A stretch of 64,000 nt of DNA from Vesta saturnalis (GCA_036346205.1 JARFJB010002416.1:602501-666500); one strand, 5' to 3'; positions 11,958 through 24,913 are shown, numbered from the stretch's first letter. Notes: generated from the letters alone by a model not told the origin. Made by a program: numbers and translations.

Positions 11958-14215
11958 GCTTATGGTGCTATGTAACCGAATATTTCTAGCAAATGTGGCC
12001 CAAAATGGTATCAAAGAACGTAATTCAGCGGCACAATAGCCATTGTAATACCGATAATGCAATGGAGCAACTGAAACGATTCTTCTATGTTCAAGCGACT
12101 CTATGTCAGAAGTTAACGACGGATCATTTATAATCGCCCTATTTGTATACGATCAACGATATTAAGAGCATCAACCCAGAGGTGAGAGTTATACTCCAGA
12201 TGAGGTAGAATTTGGGCCTTATACAGCAGAAAGAGTTATCGGCAGGTAAAGTACTGCTACAAAAAGCCTATTTTAAAAGCAGCTGCTTTGGTAATTGACA
12301 GAAGATGGTCAACCCATGACATATTCGAAGAGCCATGTATGGTTACTACAGGAAATGATCAACTTTTTTTGGTGGAAACAAGGCGACACTGAGCTTTATT
12401 AACATTAAACTTAACTGTACTATTAGTTTCCCATTCAAGGATACGTTGAATGTCTTGTTGGTTGAAATTGCCATTTCAGCTTAGCGGCCTTGATTTGAAA
12501 TAGGAGGTGGATTGTCATTATAAGTAGACTGTGATGGTTAGTCTTGAAGATACAAGATGATTTATGCACAGCAGAAAAAGTTGAGGCGCTATAACTGATC
12601 AATATGGCACGCCCGCGTTAATGCCAACTTGTTTTGAAAAGAAGCCTTCAACTACGGCACGTATTCCTCTTTATCAAGGAAACTACAGACTCAATTGGTG
12701 ATCGTATCATTTAACTCAAACGAAGTGAGTTTGGCAAGTAGACACTTATCCCGAACTTGGTCCAATGCTTTTGATATATCCAAAGTGACTACAATTGTTT
12801 CACCGAATTGTTCTAATGTATTGTTCCAAACTTGGGTCATATATGAAAGATCACCTGTTAAACGATTCTACCTAAAACTATATTGGTAGTCACTAAGTAG
12901 TTTGTTAATTTGAAGGAAACAGAGAATTTGCTGATTGATGGCTTTTTTTCACGATTTTAGACAAAATGGAAGTAATGGCAATTGGTCGGTAGTTTGAGGT
13001 ATCGGTCTTTTTTGGGAACAGGTTGAATATTTGCTAACTTTCATGATCAGGGACATTCCCCAGAGTACATAAAGATCGAATGGAGCTTACACAGGACTGG
13101 TACTAGTTATACGGAGCATTTCTTTAAAACAATAGCTGGGATACCGTTTACGCCAGTCGTCTTATTGAGATAAATCCTACTGATGATCGATTCTAGGAGC
13201 TTGTACCGAAAATGAATTGGTTACATAGGGTTGAGGAAGAGGTTCCAAAACCATTAAGATGCAAGTTTGATGCAGATAAATTCACAAAAACATGGGCTTT
13301 GTCTACATAATCAGCAACTATAGATCCGTCAAAGTATGGCAAGGGTGTTTACAGATGGATTTAGGTAAAGACCAAAATTTACGATTGCCCAAAGGTGATG
13401 TAGCTAGTTATTGCATTTTTGTTCTTAAAACATTTTTTTTGCTTTAGTGATAACGCTGTTGGAGGTATTGCTTTCACCAACGTATTCTACATGACTCTCA
13501 ACCGTTTTATTAGATTTCCATTTGGTATAAAATTTACTTTTCAAATATATTGCATTAGCACAAGCCTTATTGGACCAGGGTTGGGAACTAGAATGACCTA
13601 CACGATTTTATTTTTTGGGGATGTATAACCCCATGTCCATGGGGATGACTTCAGTTACTGAAAGAGCAATGTTCGAAGATAAGGACAACTTAAAACAATA
13701 TTCACGCCATAGAAACGCTACAAAGAAATCCCGTAAATCTCTCCATTTAGCTGACTTACAACACCACAAGTTTCTATCAGTGTTGCGAACAACAGAGGAA
13801 TTAGGGACAGTAGAAGTTGTATCTGTTAGGCAATGGTTATATAGAGGTAGTGGTGAAACAACTGATGTTTTATAAACTAAAATAAAGTGGGTTTGATGTA
13901 AGAAAGAGATCTAGAAGTTGTGGAGTATGGTTAGGGTTATCAGGGATTCCAAAAATTGAGATATAGCAACATGGAAACTGAGACGGAAGGTAGTCAACTT
14001 TCAAACTAAGGTAATCGCAAAAGTCTTGAAATTACTGCCATTAGGAGACCTATAAATGCAACAGTAGAATTTTGCAAATTTAAGACCGGAATGTTTAAAA
14101 CCCGTTCACATCGAATTTTTTATTCTCCAAAGAAGAAAATCCTCTTGCAAGTGATGTTATCCTTGAGATAAGTACACACTCCTCGTATGTATTGAATGTT
14201 AGAGTGAAAACCGTA
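11958..14215 (-). pseudogene. Old degenerate LINE copy (same family as 15.2-18.3 kb)
   Basis: Colinear on the minus strand with the LINE at 15.5-18.0 kb. Matching anchors include the block at 12015-12060 versus 15530-15580, the RT block around 12640-12900 versus 16230-16530, and the endonuclease block at 13580-14215 versus 17230-17995. Substitutions and indels are many and no frame exceeds about 90 residues, so it is much older than the other two copies. Its 3' (low-coordinate) end is cut by the gypsy insertion at 11953/11954. I could not recognise the missing end on the other side of the gypsy element, before 1069. Confidence 0.85.
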
Positions 14216-15195
14216 TTTAAATTAGAAAAATTATCGCTTAAATCAACGTTTTTTTTTCATTTTTAACGGAAAATTTGTTAATTTGCTAGGAAGCATAGAT
14301 AAGTCATACCCGACGTGCACGAATATATGATTTTGTAATTTATTGTGATCTTACAAAAGCAATTACACCACAAACCAGTATTATTTTCCTTAAGGATGCA
14401 TGTATAACCTGGATGAGATCCTATTTAAAATCTAAAGTTAAATTTAATATTATGCTAAAAAAGTTAATAACAAATCACCGTCCTGCTTTAATAAAAGGGT
14501 TAACAACCTGACTAGTAGTAATTACGTAAACTTTTCAACGTGGATTATCATCTACCTTTAATAAGATTTTTTGATTGGATATATTTTGTTAAAAAGGAAT
14601 TTAAATTTTAATTAATAGTTCGGTGCAGTAACTGACAACTACAGACAATCATTGCTTTGTTACATGCTTAATTCGGAATCCAATAATTTAAAGATTGATT
14701 AAACTTATTTCCTACTTTACATTCTTTCCAAACAAAGTAAATTGAATGTTTAATCTTTGTTTTATATCATTATTTCCTTGATGATTCTTAAAACGTCTGA
14801 AATTGCATTTCATTATTAAACCAACATATTTACTTAATTACAACAGATGTACTTATATATTCAATAATTATATATAATTTCAGAATTCCACCTTTAACCC
14901 GAAGTTAGAGAATCCTATTTAATATTTACACAAAAGTCAATCATCCATTACAAGACTTACATTTAAATGTGACTAGAATCCTGTCAGGCAATTAAATTGG
15001 ATATGCAACATTACTCTAAGATCGTAGATTTTGAGAATCAATCCCGTACGTGTATATTGCAGTATTAAGTGTAAAATTACAACCGAACACTTTCTCTGCT
15101 TGTTCTTGAACATTATGATTTCAAATATTTTTGAAGTTATCCAACAAGTACTTGTATCTATTTGGGTAATACTTTACCCAGACGTTTTATTACGA
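14216..15195. other. No gene recognised
   Basis: AT-rich spacer between two LINE copies. I see no coding frame, no inverted or tandem repeat and no match elsewhere in the window. Confidence 0.5.
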
Positions 15196-15275
15196 CAATA
15201 AAAAAAAATACAGTTTTTTTTTTTTTATGATTGTGGACCTGAACAGGCTAAATAAGGCCTATCGTGCTAAAGCAC

Positions 15276-16853
15276 TCAGGAACACTTAGGAGGATGGATA
15301 GAGGGATAATGAATTGCCACTAGATGCCTATGAACAGCTACCTTAAATTTTCTCATATCATAAGTGAGAGGAAAACAGGAACTAGGGAGATCATTCCAGA
15401 GTTTAGAAGCCGTGTAGAAAAATGTGGATTGCGCCCGTTTGGTACGACAAGTGGAGATTTGTACTGCATACTGATGATGTGAATGAGCGAAACCGAGTGT
15501 TTCTCGCAAAGATAGCCAGAGATGGTATCAAAGAATGTAATTCACCAGCACAATAGCCGTTGTAATAACGATAATACAAAGAAAGAACTGAAACCATCCT
15601 TCTATGCTCAAGGGACTGTATGTGAGAAGTTAAGGACGGGTCATTTATAAGCCTAATCGCTCTCTTTTGAATACGATCAACGATATCGAGAGCGTATTGG
15701 GGAGCACTAACCCAAAGGTGAGAATTATATTCCAGATGAGGCCGAATTTGGGCCTTATACAGCAGAAGGAGTTGTCGAGAGGTAAAGTACTGCTTAGATC
15801 TGTACAAAAAGCCTATTTTACGAGCAGCTGTTTTGGTAGCTGACAGAAGATGGTCAACCCATGAGAGATTTGAAGATACAGTCATACCCAACAGAGTAAC
15901 AGAGTCTGAAAACTTAAGAACTGAGCCATTCATACTTACAACAGGAAATGATCGATCTTTTTTGGCGGACATAAGGCAACACTGAGTTTTATTAGCATTA
16001 AATTTAACTAGATTATTGCTTCGCCATTCGAGAATACGTTGAATGTCTTTGTTGATTGAATTTGCCATTTCAGCTTTAATTTCTTGATTTGACATAGAAG
16101 GTGGATTATCACTATGAGTAGACTGAGATGAACTACAGTGAAGAGTGCTATCGTCAGCAAAGCAATGGATGGGGTTAGTTGTTGAAGAAATAAGGTCGTT
16201 TATGTACAGCAGAAAAAGTGTAGGCTCTATAACGGATCCCTGTGGTACGCCCGCGTTAATGCTAACTTCTTTTGAAAAAAAGCCATCAACTACGACACGT
16301 ATTCGTCTTTTATCAAGGAAACTAGAAACCCAGTTGATGAGCGTATCATTTAACCCAAACGAGGTGAGTTTGGCAAGTCAAATGCCTTTGAGATATCTAA
16401 AGCGACTACAACTGTTTCACAGGACTGCTCTACTGTATTGTTCCAAACTTGGGTCACAAATGAAAGAAGATCGCCTGTTGAACGACTTTGCCTAAACCCA
16501 TATTGGTGGTCACTAAGGAGTTTGTTAGTTTCAAGGAACGTGAGCAGTTGCTGATTGATGGCTTTTTCCATGATTTTAGACAAAATGGAAGTGATGGCAA
16601 TTGGTCTGTAATTTGAGGGATCGGTCTTATCACCTTTTTTGGGAATAGGTTGAACATTTGCTACCTTCCATGATGAAGGGAATTCCCCAGAAGACATAGA
16701 TATCGTATAGAGCTTAGATAGGACTGGTACTAGTTCGGGGGAACATTTCTTTAAGACAATAGCTAGGATACCGTCTGGGCCAGTCGCCTTATTGAGATCA
16801 AGCCTACTGATGATCGATTGCAAGAGCTTGTACCGAAAATGAATTGGTTTCAT
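15276..16853 (-). pseudogene. LINE copy A reverse transcriptase and C-terminal domain
   Basis: Read on the minus strand from 16853. KATGPDGI and then PIPKKGDKTDPSNYRPIAIT are classic LINE RT motifs. HQYGFRQSRST follows, then a frameshift at about 16370-16385 right after LDISKAFD. In the next frame come INAGVPQGSV and the catalytic FADDS at 16161-16147. The thumb and connection (15403-16095) include LLLYKAQIRPHLEYNSHLW. A last frameshift leads to the C-terminal segment KLWNDLPSSCFPLTYDM, ending at 15276. All RT signature motifs are visible but spread over three frames, so no active enzyme is made. Confidence 0.9.
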
Positions 16854-16983
16854 AATGTATGAAGAAGAGTTGACTAGGGCACATCTTTTCCAGAATCATT
16901 GAGACACGAGTTTGATGCAAACAAATCCACAAAAACGTTGGCTTTGTCTACAGAATCAGCAACTACCGATCCGTCAATAGATG

Positions 16984-18248
16984 TCAGGGGAAATGAAGAT
17001 GTTCGAAAGTTTTACTAATGGCTTTTGCTAAAGACCAAAATTTACGACTGCCTAAAGGAGATGTAGCTAGTTCATTGCATTTTCGTTGTTCGAACAACTT
17101 TTTAGTTTTAGTGATGACACTTTTGCAGATATTTCTAGCACCAACGTATTCTACATGACTGTCAACCGATTTATTAGATTTCCATTTAATGTAACATTTA
17201 TTTTTTAAAGATATTGCATCAGAACAAGCCTTATTGAACCAGGGTTGGGAACGTGAATGACCTACAGGGTACTGTTTTTTCGGAATGTATAACTCCATTC
17301 CCATGAGGATGACTTCAGATACTGAAAGAGCGATGTCCGAAGAAGAGGACGACTTAAAACAATATTCACGCCATGGAAAGGTTGCAAAGAAATCCCGTAA
17401 ATCACTCGATCGAGCTGACTTAAAACACCGCAAGGTTCTATCGGTTTTGCGAACAACAGTGGAATTAGGTACAGTAGAAATGATTTTTATTAGACAATGG
17501 TCGGAAAGACCTAAAGGCGAAAGAACGGAAGTTTTATAAACAAGAGGGTTTGATGTCAGAAAGAGATCTAGAAGATGTGGAGTATGGTTAGGGTTATCAG
17601 GGATTCTTGTGGGTTCATAAATCATTTGTTTGAGATCACATGAAATAGCAAATGTTTCTGCACTATGACCAGGATTTGTAGTAGATGAAAACTGAAGCCA
17701 ATTAGAGTTATGAACATTGAAATTGCCTACAATTGAGATATCGCAAGATGGAAACTGAGACAGGAGATAGTCAACTTTCATACTAAAGTAATCGAAGAAG
17801 TCTTGAAAGTTACTGTCATTAGGAGACCTATAAATGCAACAGTAGAATTTCACAAAATTAGGACCAGAATGTTTAAACCAAATCACGTCAAAATTTTTAT
17901 TTTCTAAGGAAGAAACCCTCTTGCAAGCAATTCTGTCCTTGATGTACGCACATACGCCTCCTTTATATCGAAAGTTAGAGTGAAGATGGTATTGAGGAAA
18001 TTGCAAGTCGGGTGACTCGGAGCTTTCAGAGGAGACTTGTGTTTCAGATAGAAACAATATATCAGGTTGTAATTGTTCAAGATGTTGGTGAATAGCATTA
18101 AGATTAGACCTGATACCGCGGATGTTGCAGTAGTGAATCAGAAAGTTGATACTTTCGATGACCGAGGTCGCTTGGGCCCTGCCTCCCGGACATCCGAGTG
18201 GGGCAGGATTTTACGTCCGGAATTTATAACCCTAGAAACCACAGCCAT
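16984..18248 (-). pseudogene. LINE copy A endonuclease domain (APE type)
   Basis: Read from 18248 downward. Motifs are the Asn-containing NIRG near the start, PDILFLSETQ (catalytic Glu), GGVCAYIKDR, IVGNFNVHNSNW and LSDHCLIKI (catalytic His). In copy B the third motif reads VGDFNV, so copy A has Asn where APE-like nucleases have the catalytic Asp. The frame also breaks near 18058-18110. The domain nicks target DNA for target-primed reverse transcription; copy A should be inactive on both counts. The continuing frame (to 16984) covers the linker KNKCYIKWKSNKSVDSH. Confidence 0.9.
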
Positions 18249-18334
18249 CTTATTTTTAATTTGGTACTTTTGAGGAATAAACAATAAACCTTCGTTTTTG
18301 AATATTTTCTTTAAAATACTTAAATATTTGAAAA

Positions 18335-18530
18335 GTTAATTTTATACCAAATGGAAATCTAATAAAACGGTTGAGTGACATGTAGAATACGTTGGTGAAA
18401 AAATACCAGCAAAACCGTTATTACTACAGCTAAAAAATTGTTTGAACAGCAAAAATGCAATAACCAGCTACATCCCCTTTGGTCAGTGGTAAATTTTGGT
18501 CTTTAGCTAAAGCCATCAGTAAACATTTCC
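18335..18530 (+). pseudogene. Inverted LINE linker fragment (unit A)
   Basis: On the plus strand this stretch resembles the LINE linker between endonuclease and RT (YTKWKSNKT, HVEYVG, KKLFEQQKCN), which in the adjacent LINE body lies on the minus strand. It is a separate, older fragment in the opposite orientation, head to head with the LINE 5' end. The same fragment is in unit B at about 26150-26345. Confidence 0.75.
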
Positions 18531-20085
18531 CTATACTACTTTGGCTAACTTCATTGTAATTAAAGATAGATTCATATTTCTTATCAGAATTGTGATCCAT
18601 GCATTCTTTAAATGGTTTAATTCTGCAATTATTGATTGATAACTATTGAGTGCCATATATACGATGTGATAGTTATCAAATGAAATTAAAATCTTGTTTT
18701 TGTACGTAATATGTAATGTAGATAATGTAATGCTTTTTGTGCAGTTAACTAAAGGAGGATTTGAACCTAAAGCTCTGATTTCAGAATGCTCAATCAAGTG
18801 GCACATCCTAGAAAACATTAATAGCTTGGTAAATAGATTTATACCTATTTCACAAACCTTCACTTATTTGTGAACGCAAACATGTGTTTGAATTTTAAGG
18901 TTTTCCCAGACTTCAAAACTGAGAGGCCTTTTTATTTTAGTAATGTTTATATAAAGTGGACGAAAGTCCAAGCTTTATTTCGAATTAATTTAGAAGCAGA
19001 AGGTTCAGAAACTATGATAAGCTATTGCACACTTTTGAAAATCAGATCAGTTTTTGAGAATTTTCACTTGTAATTACTGCAATAAATAAACTATTATCAA
19101 AATCAGCAACCGTTTGTAACAACGTTTAACAATTCGAACAGTTAACATCGTGTGAAAACATTTGTAGTCTGCAAGAAGATTAGTATGTGCACATAATTGT
19201 GGCAACACACCCATCCTGACATTTGACCTTTTCAGAAAAACAAGAACTTTTAGCACCTTTGACACTTTCTGTAGTATCACATACACCTTGTTTATTATTT
19301 TAATAGCTTTATTCTGTTTTTATGTACCGATACTAATTTATTTTATTCACTACTGTTTGGAAATTTGTCCTCTATTACATTATATTGTCCCTTAAAGGTT
19401 GCTTGCACTATTAATTAGAGTTTTATCATTAAAATTATATTATATATTTATAATATAATTGTTTTGCTCTATGGAATGCTTGAAAGAAAAACACCAAACT
19501 GGTATCTACATACTCCAGGATTGTTCATGATTCGGTTTTGTATTCTTAAATAATCAATTAGGTTTTATGAGTTCTAACTAACCATCTTACGGTGTTCAAT
19601 TTATCTTGATTTATGCCCAAAGTGTTGTGCAGCTTTTACAAATTTTGCTAAGATATTGTACATTGGTCTGCTACTGTGTTTCTTGAATGCAAAATTATTT
19701 GAAAATGTTGTAGCTACCATTTCTACTTCTTTATTTCAAATGGACAACCTTCTACAAATTTTGTTAATTCACATTCCATCTACGTAACCATTCTGATATG
19801 GGACTAAACCTAAGTAAATAGTTTCCAATGTTGATAATGCTGTTAAGGTTATCGCTTACTGTTTTTAAATGGTTTGGATCTATATAAATATATTGTAAAC
19901 TTTCCCAAATGTAACATTTCCTCATATTTGCAAACGTTTCTTTCACTTGAATGTCCCCATTTTAGTAATATATAAAAGTCCTTATTGTTAATCGTCTTGT
20001 TCCTTTACATTCTACCTTTTATCATTTGAAGCAATACATACCTTAACATTATACCTTGTTAATAAGTTATTTTTTCTTTTGCGTG
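18531..20085. other. Non-coding flank within unit A
   Basis: AT-rich. A 110-residue open stretch on the minus strand (18531-18863) recurs in unit B (26356-26691) simply because of the duplication. Its product resembles nothing I know and its codon use does not look coding. I see no structured RNA. Confidence 0.45.
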
Positions 20086-21010
20086 AAGTTGTAAAGATCC
20101 AGATCCTTATCCCAAAATATCCTAATTAACTTTCCTTGATTATAACGTATCACTCCCGCAATTGTATTTATACATGCCTTTGTTCCGTCAATTGCTCATC
20201 AATCCAACTCCTTCTAATCTAATTTTCAAAACATTCTCCATCCATCTTTCTTCGTCCCTACAAAAGCGACCGCAAACTTGAACTTACTCTCCTTCGAGTC
20301 ATAAACCAAACCAGCCTGGTCCCCTTTTTCCTGACAAACCGAATGCCTGAATCTAACATACAAATACACAACCAGTATCGTTCATCAGTCTCCAGGTGTC
20401 GAAACCTTGTAGACAGCACACACAAACAAATTACATGCCGCTTCCAACAATCCGACCTAGACGCAAACTCGCAGATTTTCAAACCGTGCGTTTCTGTAGC
20501 TACCCTACAAGCGCTGGTTAACCAACGTATAGCAGATTCCATCCTTCCCCGAGTTATCGACGAAAGCTGCAAACTTAAACATTCTCCTTTTCCGAGCTAT
20601 CGTTGAAAACCATATGGCCCCAACTCGGTAACTTAGCGAAAGCCCCAACTTCTCCGCAAATTTTCCTTTTACCCAAAATAATTACGTATTACATATACAA
20701 AATACGACAAATATATTTAAGAAAATGTAAACTTTCACCATTATTCACATAATAAAATACTTATCTTTTTTGGGTTTGTTAATGGTGTTTTTTAAATTAT
20801 GTAATCTAAATGTTTCGATAACACTTACAGTTATCTTCGTCAGTAGTAATATCTATTAACATTTATGTTTAAGATTCATCCTGTATATACGAGAAACATA
20901 TTTTATTTTCTGTCAATTTTCTATATTTTTAAAATCAAATTTAGTTCTCGTTAGTAAAATAATATCTTTCCTGCTTAAACAAACATAAAATTTATATTCT
21001 CCTAGAAATC
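20086..21010 (+). repeat. Diverged direct repeat, copy 1 (unit A)
   Basis: Starts at TGTAAAGATCCAGATCC. It resembles 21493-22250 along most of its length: shared stretches include CCTTATCCCAAAAT, ACACACAAACAAATTACATG, CCAACAATCCGACCTAGAC and TTTAGTTCTCGTTA. It is GC-richer than its surroundings for the first 560 bases. It gives a 104-residue open frame (minus, 20258-20572) that I do not regard as a gene. It is probably a non-autonomous or satellite-like element of unknown type. Confidence 0.75.
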
Positions 21011-21492
21011 ACCATTCATTGAAAAGAAATTGATAATCGTATTACGTTATGCTAACACATGCACAATTGTATTGAGTTTAATAAATCTAATAATCCAGGT
21101 ATAGTAACAAAGCGTGAACGTTTCGTGAATTCAATATTTTAATAAAAATATAAAGCTTTCTTGATATTATTGTAATCAATACCATTTAAATAGGTTGAAG
21201 TGCATTCAATTGGAACAAATGTCTCAATTACTCAATTTACGCAGACGTCTCTATCGACCACGTTTGGGCGTACTTGTCTTCGTACGTCCCATTTTTTTAA
21301 ATAAAGTAAAGACATTTCAGCAAACTTGCACCAAAAATTCCGGGTTAAAAGATTCCTGTTCCCCGTAATTGTGAAACTCCTGGATCCCAATAGAAAAAGA
21401 GGCAAGCGCATGTAAAGGATCAAAATGACCGAAGCAGGTATCATTGCGCACAAAGAAATAGACCCGCAGTCAGAAATTCCGCCCAGGAAGGT

Positions 21493-22250
21493 GGTATGTA
21501 AAGATCCAGATCCTTATCCCAAAATCCTAATTAACTTACCTTAATTATATCTTATCAAAATCCCCTCAATTGTATTCGCACATGCCTAAGTTCCGTCAAT
21601 TGCGCAGTAATTCCCTCTATTTCCAACCCCTTGTAATCTAATTTTCAAAAAATTCTCCTACCCATCACACTTTTCTCTTCGGGTGATAAACCAAACCAAC
21701 CTGATCCTCCTTTTCTCTGGCAAACCATAGTACCTGAATCTACCATACAAATACACCACCAGTACAACTTTATCCGCCTCCAGGTGTCAAAACCCTGCAG
21801 AAGACACACACAAACAAATTACATGCTGCTTCCAACAATCCGACCTAGACACAAACTCACAGGTTTTCGAACCGTGCGTCCTTTCCCTGCAAGCGCTAGT
21901 GAACCAGCGTAAAGTAGACCCTTACATCCCTGAGTTATCGGCAAAGCCGCACAACTCAAATATTCTCCTTTTCCGAGCTACATGTGAAACCGTAGCTCCA
22001 ACCTCGCTAACTTAGGCAAAAGCCAGAAGTTACCACGCAAGTATTCCTATTTAACCCAAAATGATTACACGCATTACAGATATACAAAATACGGCAAACA
22101 TATTTGATATTCATTCTGTATATACCAGAAACGTATTTTATTTCCTGTTCATTTTCTTTACCTTTAAAATCAAATTTAGTTCTCGTTATTAAAAGAAAAT
22201 CTTTAATTTTCCTTCTTAAACAAACATAAGATTTATATTCTTTCAATATG
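21493..22250 (+). repeat. Diverged direct repeat, copy 2 (unit A)
   Basis: Same orientation as 20086-21010 and starting with the same TGTAAAGATCCAGATCC. It is separated from copy 1 by about 480 bp of unique AT-rich sequence. The 100 bp just after it (about 22255-22350) resemble the 100 bp just before copy 1 (about 19990-20085), as expected if both derive from an older tandem array. Confidence 0.72.
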
Positions 22251-23350
22251 AATTACTATAATTTACATTCTATCCTTTTAGCGTTTGAAATAATACATAC
22301 CTTGACGTAATACGTTTTAACAAATAATTTCTTTTTACGGAAGTGTTTATTTGATTCAATTGATTTAGAAGCGCTTTATTTTCGTTTATTTACTATACAT
22401 ATCTCTGTCTTCTTCTTCTTCTTCTTTGAAATTTCATACATATTTAACAATAACCGCAACGGCGCATCTGCGAACATAAACTGGTATGTAATTTTGCGTT
22501 ACATAACCTGTTCGCTTTCTTATATAAGATGTTAATAATCTTATAATAACCTTACTAATTTTCTTTATATTTGGTGTTTATTTATTTAATTTCCATTGAA
22601 TTCACTGACCTTTTCAATAATTCTACGGTATATGGTTTTCAAATTATATTTGGAAAACATCTATTATTCTCGCCTTATGTTCCGCTTATTTGCCTGAATT
22701 TCTTGGCAATAAACTGAAGACACTGACCAATCACACTAATAATACTGTTTCTTAATCATCCATTTTAATTTTCTTATTAACCTTTACCGTTTAGCTCTAC
22801 TCTAGTCTGTCATTGTCTCCTTTTTAACTTAATATTTTCATTATCTACATACGCTATAGATATTGTGTCCCGTTCCATAGGTAACATCCAGATTGTCATG
22901 AGTCCATGATTTTATCAAAGATTTACCGATGATTTTCAAAATTATAAATTATTTGTTAGTACCGTACATCTTAAATGTAGTATAAACTCTCATAAATGGA
23001 TGTAATAACGCACCAAGGTTTGGATAAGCTTTTCTATTGTAACATTTTCTTTTTTCTTTCATGTATTTGAAAGGTTTATGATTTTTTTTTATATTTTCTA
23101 AAACAAAAATGGGGATATTGTTGTCGATCAAAGTAAAATGAAAGCTTAAAAGGGAAATGTGATTTACTTTTTTGGTATTGATGTTTACAAAACCCTTTTA
23201 TTAAGTTGAGAGGAAACATTCGTTAGTGTCTTTGTAAATAAGGACAGTTTTCTATAAATAAATATTTTCGTTATTTTAAATTAGGCGAATTTAGTTAAAT
23301 CAAGTTGAGATTGCATCATATAAAATTAAATTAAAGAACGCCTTCAAATT
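22251..23350. other. Non-coding end of unit A with (CTT)n
   Basis: AT-rich sequence holding a short (CTT)n microsatellite at about 22409-22426 (30313-30331 in unit B). No gene recognised. Confidence 0.5.
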
Positions 23351-24913
23351 ATTCACCAGCACAATAGCCGTTGTAATAACGATAATACAAAGAAAGAACT
23401 GAAACCATCCTTCTATGCTCAAGGGACTGTATGTGAGAAGTTAAGGACGGGTCATTTATAAGCCTAATCGCTCTCTTTTGAATACGATCAACGATATCGA
23501 GAGCGTATTGGGGAGCACTAACCCAAAGGTGAGAATTATATTCCAGATGAGGCCGAATTTGGGCCTTATACAGCAGAAGGAGTTGTCGAGAGGTAAAGTA
23601 CTGCTTAGATCTGTACAAAAAGCCTATTTTACGAGCAGCTGTTTTGGTAGCTGACAGAAGATGGTCAACCCATGAGATATTTGAAGATACAGTCATACCC
23701 AACAGAGTAATAGAGTCTGAAAACTTAAGAACTGAGCCATTAATACTTACAACAGGAAATGATCGATCTTTTTTGGCGGACATAAGGCAACACTGAGTTT
23801 TATTAGCATTAAATTTAACTAGATTATTGCTTCGCCATTCGAGAATACGTTGAATGTCTTTGTTGATTGAATTTGCCATTTCAGCTTTAATTTCTTGATT
23901 TGACATAGAAGGTGGATTATCACTATGAGTAGACTGAGATGAACTACAGTGAAGAGTGCTATCGTCAGCAAAGCAATGGATGGGGTTAGTTGTTGAAGAA
24001 ATAAGGTCGTTTATGTACAGCAGAAAAAGTGTAGGCGCTATAACGGATCCCTGTGGTACGCCCGCGTTAATGCTAACTTCTTTTGAAAAAAAGCCATCAA
24101 CTACTACACGTATTCGTCTTTTATCAAGGAAACTAGAAACCCAGTTGATGAGCGTATCATTTAACCCAAACGAGGTGAGTTTGGCAAGTCAAATGCCTTT
24201 GAGATATCTAAAGCGACTACAACTGTTTCACAGGACTGCTCTACTGTATTGTTCCAAACTTGGGTCACAAATGAAAGAAGATCGCCTGTTGAACGACTTT
24301 GCCTAAACCCATATTGGTGGTCACTAAGGAGTTTGTTAGTTTCAAGGAACGTGAGCAGTTGCTGATTGATGGCTTTTTCCATGATTTTAGACAAAATGGA
24401 AGTGATGGCAATTGGTCTGTAATTTGAGGGATCGGTCTTATCACCTTTTTTGGGAATAGGTTGAACATTTGCTACCTTCCATGATGAAGGGAATTCCCCA
24501 GAAGACATAGATATCGTATAGAGCTTAGATAGGACTGGTACTAGTTCGGGGGAACATTTCTTTAAGACAATAGCTAGGATACCGTCTGGGCCAGTCGCCT
24601 TATTGAGATCAAGCCTACTGATGATCGATTGCAAGAGCTTGTACCGAAAATGAATTGGTTTCATAATGTATGAAGAAGAGTTGACTAGGGGCACATCTTT
24701 TCCAGAATCATTGAGACACGAGTTTGATGCAAACAAATCCACAAAAACGTTGGCTTTGTCTACAGAATCAGCAACTACCGATCCGTCAATAGATGTCAGG
24801 GGGGGAAATGAAGATGTTCGAAAGTTTTTACTAATGGCTTTTGCTAAAGACCAAAATTTACGACTGCCTAAAGGAGATGTAGCTAGTTCATTGCATTTTC
24901 GTTGTTCGAACAA
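23351..24913 (-). pseudogene. LINE copy B reverse transcriptase, truncated
   Basis: The frame 24913-24161 carries linker and RT palm motifs (KATGPDGI, PIPKKGDKTDPSNYRPIAIT, HQYGFRQSRST, LDISKAFD), then breaks at the same frameshift as copy A. The palm core with INAGVPQGSV and FADDS (23972-23958) is in another frame, and 23906-23349 covers the thumb. The frameshift shared with copy A shows that the LINE was already dead before the duplication. Confidence 0.9.

Larger units (their letters stand above)
15196..18253 (-). mobile_element. LINE copy A (CR1/jockey-group), minus strand
   Basis: A non-LTR retrotransposon read right to left. It has an endonuclease-RT ORF starting with ATG at 18248-18246 and a C-terminal region ending near 15276. 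A short 3' UTR then ends in an A-rich tail, seen as a T run at about 15213-15226 on the plus strand. Upstream of 18253 I see no ORF1. Frameshifts split the ORF. The first 264 bases of the C-terminal end (15276-15539) are single-copy; everything from 15540 onward is duplicated as unit B. Confidence 0.9.
15540..23350. repeat. Tandem segmental duplication, unit A
   Basis: 7811 bp repeated directly by 23351-31259. The boundary sits inside the LINE RT region. The junction shares ATT between the unit start (GTAATTCACCAG), the A/B junction (AAATTATTCACCAG) and the unit end (AAATTATTACATTG), which suggests a microhomology-mediated origin. Unit A is about 100 bp shorter than unit B. The differences I compared are mainly short indels in homopolymers and short repeats, with A usually the shorter. 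Confidence 0.95.

Noticed and set aside
16145..16495. Plus-strand frame of 116 residues over the LINE RT
   Set aside because: It is the antisense of the minus-strand RT core, which contains FADD and GVPQGS; the same shadow appears in unit B.
18531..18863. 110-residue minus-strand frame repeated in unit B
   Set aside because: It repeats only through the segmental duplication, and composition and context are non-coding.
20258..20572. 104-residue minus-strand frame in the GC-rich repeat, also present in unit B
   Set aside because: It is conserved only because of the recent duplication, the diverged second copy at about 21.7 kb does not keep it open, and no family is recognisable.
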